Positions 32,242-36,708 of a stretch of DNA of 36,708 nt are shown here, piece after piece. Location of the stretch: positions 1 through 36,708 of the forward strand of contig JADGIZ010000041.1 of NCBI GenBank assembly GCA_027604665.1. Reading direction: 5' to 3'. The notes under the pieces are model-generated. The model was not told the origin of the DNA. It saw nothing but the letters and a program-made list of their open reading frames with translations, and did not search any database. Each line of letters opens with the position of its first letter. Position 1 is the stretch's first letter. The translations under genes and the position numbers were made by a program. Source of the DNA: Polyrhizophydium stewartii (taxonomy: Eukaryota > Chytridiomycota > Chytridiomycetes > Rhizophydiales).

Positions 32242-34606
32242 TCAGACGCCCACACGCCATGAAGGCACAGAACGCCGCGGCATGAGGTGCACGGCAAACT
32301 TGGATGCAATAAAGCGCGGCACGTCCGGCTCGCACATGGCCGCGACGCGGTTCTGCACGCCTGCGGTCGGCCGCATCACGCGGTCGGGGTCTCGCTCCGC
32401 CAGGACAAGAGGCTGGTGGACTCAGAGAGCGTGAGCAGAGGAAAGCCAAAACGCCGCGGGCAACACCGACCTTGACGGCGTCGAGCTTTGCACGATGGGC
32501 CTGCTTCTCTGCCTTCTTTCGCTTGATGGCCAGCCTCCGCTTCTCAACCAAGTCTTGGTCGCGCTTGAGTAACCGTTCATAGTTTTCCTTCCAGTCCGCG
32601 GGATACGACGCCTTGATGGCGGCAGCCATCTCCTCCCAGTGCTTGGACTGCTCCTTCTCTTCTTGGCGCTGCTGTATGTACACACTGACGATGCGCTTGT
32701 TTTTGATCTGGCGCTCACGGCGACGTTGAACCTCTTCGCGCTCTCGGCGAGCCTTCAGCTCGGCTTCCCACTCGAGCTCGTGCTGTCGTCGCTCCTTTTC
32801 TTCCTGAACGGCGCCTTTCAGCATGTTGGCTGGTCGCCAGAAGCAGATGCAGTACCACGCACCTGCCACCTTCTCAGCGCTTCCTTTTGCTGCTCGCGCC
32901 GCTCGAGTGCTTTGCCTGAATCTTTGTGCGTCTGCTTTGCGGATTCGTGTATATCGCGCTCAATCATTGCGCCGATCCGATGTGCGGCGTCCTGCACAGA
33001 GCATGCGTCAGCGCCTTTGATGGAGCGAAAGAATACCGGGAAAACAAGCTCTTGCTCACCTTTTTGCGCTGCCGCCATGCATCGATGGCCCGCTTCTTGG
33101 CGCTGAGCCGCGCGACATATCCGCAGAACCACCCTTCGTGCGAGGCAATGCCTTGCTCAGTAGCTCCCGGAATGCGATCGAGACAGGCCTGGACGAATCG
33201 ACCGTCGCACGCGCCGTACTTTGTACGGTACTTTACAAAGGCTGCGTGGCTGAGGTCGTCCCAGCCGCCAGAGTGGCCGCCGTGCCTCGCCAGGTAGTTC
33301 TTGAAATGGCCGAGCATCAGCTCGCGCTGTGCGATGCGTCGTGGCAATGCCAAGACTGCGAGCGAAGACGAACCTGGAACTCGACCACTTGGGGAAGAAG
33401 CCCTGGCTGTTGCATATCGACTCGAACCGGATGCTCGAGAGCCTCGTGCGGCAAGTTGGCTGCCTGGGACGAGCTGATGGGGGGCGCAACTTCGGTTGGG
33501 GCAGCGTCCCAGCTCTGAATGCGCTCCTCTGCGGCCTTTATCTCTAGCGCAAGGGAACGTTCTTGTGCGAGAAGTTCTTCAAAACTGGGCATTCGGTTGC
33601 ATGACCAGTTTCAGCGTCGGCAGAGAAGCCGCGCTGATCAGAATCGGGTCGCACCTCGCGCGGTTTTGTGACTTAAATACAATCACGCTTGACTCGATGG
33701 ATTCCATGAGGCGCTTGAGTATGTCGATATCTGCGCACACGGACGGTCAGCACCTCGCGCTTGTCGACGACTGTGTTGATGAGCCCCACAAGTATGTCCG
33801 CCGCGCGGATTCTGCACAAGGTGCATGAGCTTGTTGACTTGGTCTCGGATATCCACGAGACCGCAATGTATCGCGCGAACTGCGTGAAGGAAAATATGCG
33901 AACGAGTATGCGTCTGTGTATCAGCCAGTGGCGTAACACGGATTCTTATATCGGGTAGGACGCACGCTCAGCCTTGAGAACAGCGTCCCAATCGATGCTC
34001 GGCTCTGCGTCCGCTGCCTCGGCGAGCATCTCGCGCAAAGATGCTTTGGACTGCATTGAAGCCAGCTCGCGTTCGTGCAGCGCGCATCTGTTTGCGCGGC
34101 GCGTATCAGTATGTCGTGGGCAAGGGACGGGTGGTTCTGCCGTGCGACGATGCGCACTTGGCCCTGAGCTTTGCCCATGTATTGGCTGCGTCCTTCTTGG
34201 CGCGCAGCGCGTCCTTGTCGAGCTGCCGTCCTCCGCTCTCAGCCGCACCCTCGCGCGTCCGTGCCGCGTCCATGGCTGGCACGGCACGGCGAAGTATTGC
34301 GGGAGGCTGCGGGTCTACAGGAACCTCTATGAGCGCTGCAGGACTCCTGCTCGACGGCTCATCTGCGTGAATGTCGCTGCCGCCAACGCGCGTGATGTTG
34401 TCGGCATCGCCATCGTCCAGGATCTCGCCCAAGGCGACATCATCGGCGTCGGAGCCTATGGAGTCAAACTCGAGATGGCTGCCGAGGTCCGGCTGGGCGT
34501 CACGGCCGCGGCCGCCGCCCACATCGAGTTCGGTGGCTGTGCCATCGTCGGCGGACTCGTTGCGACCCGATGACGCAGGCGTGCCAGACGCAGACGACGC
34601 GCTCAT
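32242..34606 (-). CDS. CCDC112: CCDC112-like coiled-coil protein (centriolar satellite)
   Basis: CCDC112 is a centriolar-satellite/ciliary coiled-coil protein. The exon chain starts with a Ser/Asp-rich disordered segment, then short helical exons (ASMQSKASLREMLAEAA, IDILKRLMESIESSVIVFKS, FEELLAQERSLALEIKAAEE). The diagnostic block, about 33075-33330, contains HFKNYLARHGGHSGGWDDL, AAFVKYRTKYG and WRQRKK, which matches the family's GGWDD/FVK signature. Downstream is a long Glu/Arg/Lys coiled coil (QIKNKRIVSVYIQQRQEEKE, YERLLKRDQDLVEKRRLAIK). The C-terminus RDPDRVMRPTAG...RRSVPSWRVGV also fits. Most splice junctions are phase-consistent; the small introns near 32820-32860 and 33660-33830 are less certain. 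The start ATG lies only 24 bases after the stop of the upstream Skt5-like gene. Together with ODAD2 it indicates that the organism builds centrioles and a flagellum. Confidence 0.82.
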
Positions 34607-34630
34607 TGCTGGGATACTGATGAAGCATGT

Positions 34631-36708
34631 TTACTTTCTTCCAAAGAAGCCCTTGAAGCCCTTCTTCTTCTCAGACTGCTCTGATGCCATCGATTTCTCT
34701 GGCGCCAGCTCCTTGAGCCGCTTCGCCGCGCGCTCCTCTCCGTTCTGGGCGGCAAACTCGTACATGAAGATGGCCTGGTCCTGGTTCGGCTCGACGCCAA
34801 TGCCCATCTCGTAAAAGTAGCCTGGGCCAACCACAGCACGTCAGCAACAGATGCACAGGCGAATGCTGACGGATACGCAGACCCACCAACGGTGTACTGC
34901 GCGCGGGCGAGCTTCTGGTCTGCGGCGAGGCTGGCGAGCTCAAACGCCTTGCGCTCGTCCTTGGGCAGTATGCCATCGGCGCCAGTCATGTACCATCCAG
35001 CGAGTGAGAGCTGCGCCTCGCTGAAGCCGGTGGACGCCGAGAGCATATAGAGGCGGATGCTCTCGGCCTTTTTGGTGGTGCATGCGGCGAGTTAGCAGGC
35101 AGGCAGCGGCGCCAAGCGTTGGCAGAGGGTGGCGACTCACCGGGTTAGCCGGGCAGCCCATGGTGCCGTATTCGTAGCAGTAGCCGAACTTGTACTGCGC
35201 GGGCGCATAGCCCAGGTCGCTCGCCTCCTTGAGGACCGAGAGCGCATATCCGTGGTCGCGCGGGATGTGCGGCGGCACGCCGCTCTCGTAGATCTCGGAG
35301 AGCTCGTACAGGCACTCTGGGTTGTCCGCGTCGGCGCCAGCAGCGCCGCGCTTGAACCACTTGACGGCGTTGCGGATGTCTGGGCGCAGGCCGAGCTCGC
35401 CCTTGAGCTCGGCGACGCCGAGGCGGTACATGGAGGGCCTGTGGCCTGCCGCGGCGGCCTTGGTGTACATCTGGTGGGCGAGGCGGATGTTGCGCTTTGT
35501 GCCGCGGCCGAGCTCGGCGCACTTTGCGGCGCTGTAGCATGCGGGCGGATGCATCTTCTTGGCGGCGGCGAGCCACTGCGAGTATGCGGCGTCGTACTGG
35601 CCGTCGTCGTAAAAGGCCTGGGCGAGGTAGTTTTGTGCGTCAAAGAGACCCAATGAGGCGGCTCGCTTGAGCATGACAAAGCCTTCGTCGAGATGCGGCT
35701 CGCCGAGGCCAATGAGGTAGCGGGCAAACTCGAATTGCATGCGCGGGTCGTTGCTGCGCTTGACGAGATCGCGGTATTGCGCGATGGCCTTTTCGGTGGG
35801 CACGCCGATCTCGGGAGCCGCCGCGGGCGGCTTGGCCTGGGTGGGCGAAGCAAGGACTTGTTGCGTCACGGGCTCCTGCGACTGGTGCGACTGCTGCGAC
35901 TGGTGCGACTGCTGCGACTGGTGCGACTGGTGCGACTGGTGCGACTGGTGCGACTGCTGTTGCTGCATCGGCAGAGGCTGCTGCTGGTACAGATGCGACG
36001 GGTGGGGCGGCTGCTGGTGGTAGGGAGGGTACGGATATGGCTGCATCTGCTGCGGCGGGATTGGGGGCCCAGACATGCCGGGCAGACCCTGAGGGGGCCG
36101 CGGCGGTTGCTCGATCGAGGGCATGAAAGCCGAAGGGACTGGCTGCTCCTGTGCGGAGGGCACAGGGCTGCCGTTCTCGTCGAGGCGCTCGAGAGCCGGG
36201 CGCGAGACGCTGCGGACGCTGTACTGGGTGCCCTTGCGGGAGAGCGACGCAAAAGTCGGGCGGGACAGGTTTTCGGCCGTCTTTGTGGCGTGCTTGGATG
36301 CGGCGTCGGCATCGAGCGTCTCGAGCACGTCCGAGTCGTCGCTGGAGCGGGCGGCGGCGGTCTCGGCGTCCGTGTCTGGGGCGGGCGAGCTGGCGGGGCT
36401 CTGCAGGGTCAGGTTTGGGTCGGAGCTGTTGTGCAAGGCGGGCCTGTCCTTGATGTGCAGGCGGTCGAGTGACATGTCGCTGAAGGACTCGCTGCGGTCG
36501 ATGACTCGGCGGGCTGCACGCACAGCAGCGGCGTCCGAGGCCAAGCCGGCGTTGGCGGGGAACGGAGCGATTTGCGCATCGGCAGGGGCGGCGCCCGCGG
36601 CATCGGCGTCGGCCGCGGGCCGGCTGGCCTGCGACCACGACGCGGAGCGGGTCGGCCCGGGCTGCAGGTGGGAGAGGGCGGGGCTGGCCGCCAGCTGCGG
36701 GGCGGGGC
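34631..36708 (-). CDS. Skt5/Chs4-like chitin synthase activator with Sel1 repeats (5' partial)
   Basis: Skt5/Chs4 proteins bind and localise chitin synthases. The frame is open to the right edge without an ATG, so the N-terminus is missing. Exons: edge-35141, 35067-34887, 34821-34631, giving about 645 visible residues. The N-terminal ~250 residues are disordered, with Pro/Gln-rich sequence and a His-Gln-Ser repeat. From IGVPTEKAIAQYRDLVKRS onward there are about seven Sel1-type repeats (MQFEFARYLIGLGEPHLDEG, AHQMYTKAAAAGHRPSMYRL, AVKWFKRGAAGADADNPECL, AQYKFGYCYEYG, AGWYMTGADGILPKDERKAF, GYFYEMGIGVEPNQDQAIFM). The tail is basic (KKKGFKGFFGRK) and lacks the CaaX prenylation box of yeast Chs4; the basic end could serve membrane binding instead (inference). 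The family is restricted to fungi, so this gene supports the taxonomic call. A general Sel1 protein of other function remains possible. Confidence 0.8.
35877..35958 (-). repeat. Nine-base tandem repeat encoding a His-Gln-Ser tract
   Basis: On the plus strand, units of GACTGGTGC and GACTGCTGC alternate. In the minus-strand Skt5-like frame they read as HQS repeats with some QQS, preceded by a Gln/Pro-rich segment. The tract is coding and in frame; it is not a CRISPR array or regulatory repeat. Confidence 0.85.

Noticed and set aside
35877..35958. CRISPR-like or regulatory short repeats
   Set aside because: The nine-base units have no spacers and are in frame inside the Skt5-like coding sequence.
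1..36708. tRNA, rRNA, transposon or viral remnants
   Set aside because: I found no cloverleaf-like A/B box pairs, reverse transcriptase or transposase motifs, terminal repeats or capsid-like sequences.

Overview
The window is eukaryotic: GC-rich DNA carrying multi-exon genes with short introns (mostly 45-110 bases, usually GT...CTGAC...AG). The gene set points to a flagellated (zoosporic) fungus, probably Blastocladiomycota or Chytridiomycota. A Skt5/Chs4-type chitin-synthase activator is a fungal marker. ODAD2/ARMC4 (outer dynein arm docking) and CCDC112 (centriolar satellite) are cilium markers that non-flagellated fungi lack. The phylum is inference; the flagellated state is well supported.

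Layout, left to right. 345-5261 (+): WDR62/MAPKBP1-like WD40 scaffold, 5' end outside the window. Then a run of eight minus-strand genes: MCM10 (5341-7881), ODAD2/ARMC4 (8009-11031), an unrecognised 421-residue protein with a CLU-like segment (11064-13021), EME1 (13035-15376), two small single-pass membrane proteins (15668-16132, 16157-17032), RAP1/TERF2IP (17168-18727) and ELMO (18889-22167). MSH6 (22387-28030, +) is divergent from ELMO across 219 bases and is followed by a PAS-guanylyl cyclase (28407-31970, +). CCDC112 (32242-34606, -) and the Skt5-like gene (34631 to the right edge, -) close the window.

Functionally there are three themes: genome maintenance (MCM10, EME1, RAP1, MSH6), the flagellum and centriole (ODAD2, CCDC112, perhaps WDR62), and signalling or cell surface (ELMO, guanylyl cyclase, Skt5-like, two membrane proteins). 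Nothing suggests one pathway-specific cluster. Packing is extreme: four same-strand neighbours are only 13, 24, 24 and 32 bases apart, stop to start.

The most interesting candidate is the guanylyl cyclase. A soluble coiled-coil/PAS/class III cyclase carries a PAS domain of FixL type, with the haem-ligating His and the distal Arg of FixL both preserved, plus two Cys-Pro motifs near its N-terminus. This suggests a haem-based gas- or redox-regulated cGMP source in a swimming fungus. Exon models were built by hand from splice signals, reading phase and family conservation. For WDR62-like, MCM10, EME1, RAP1, ELMO, the cyclase and the 421-residue gene, the exon lengths sum to an uninterrupted frame.
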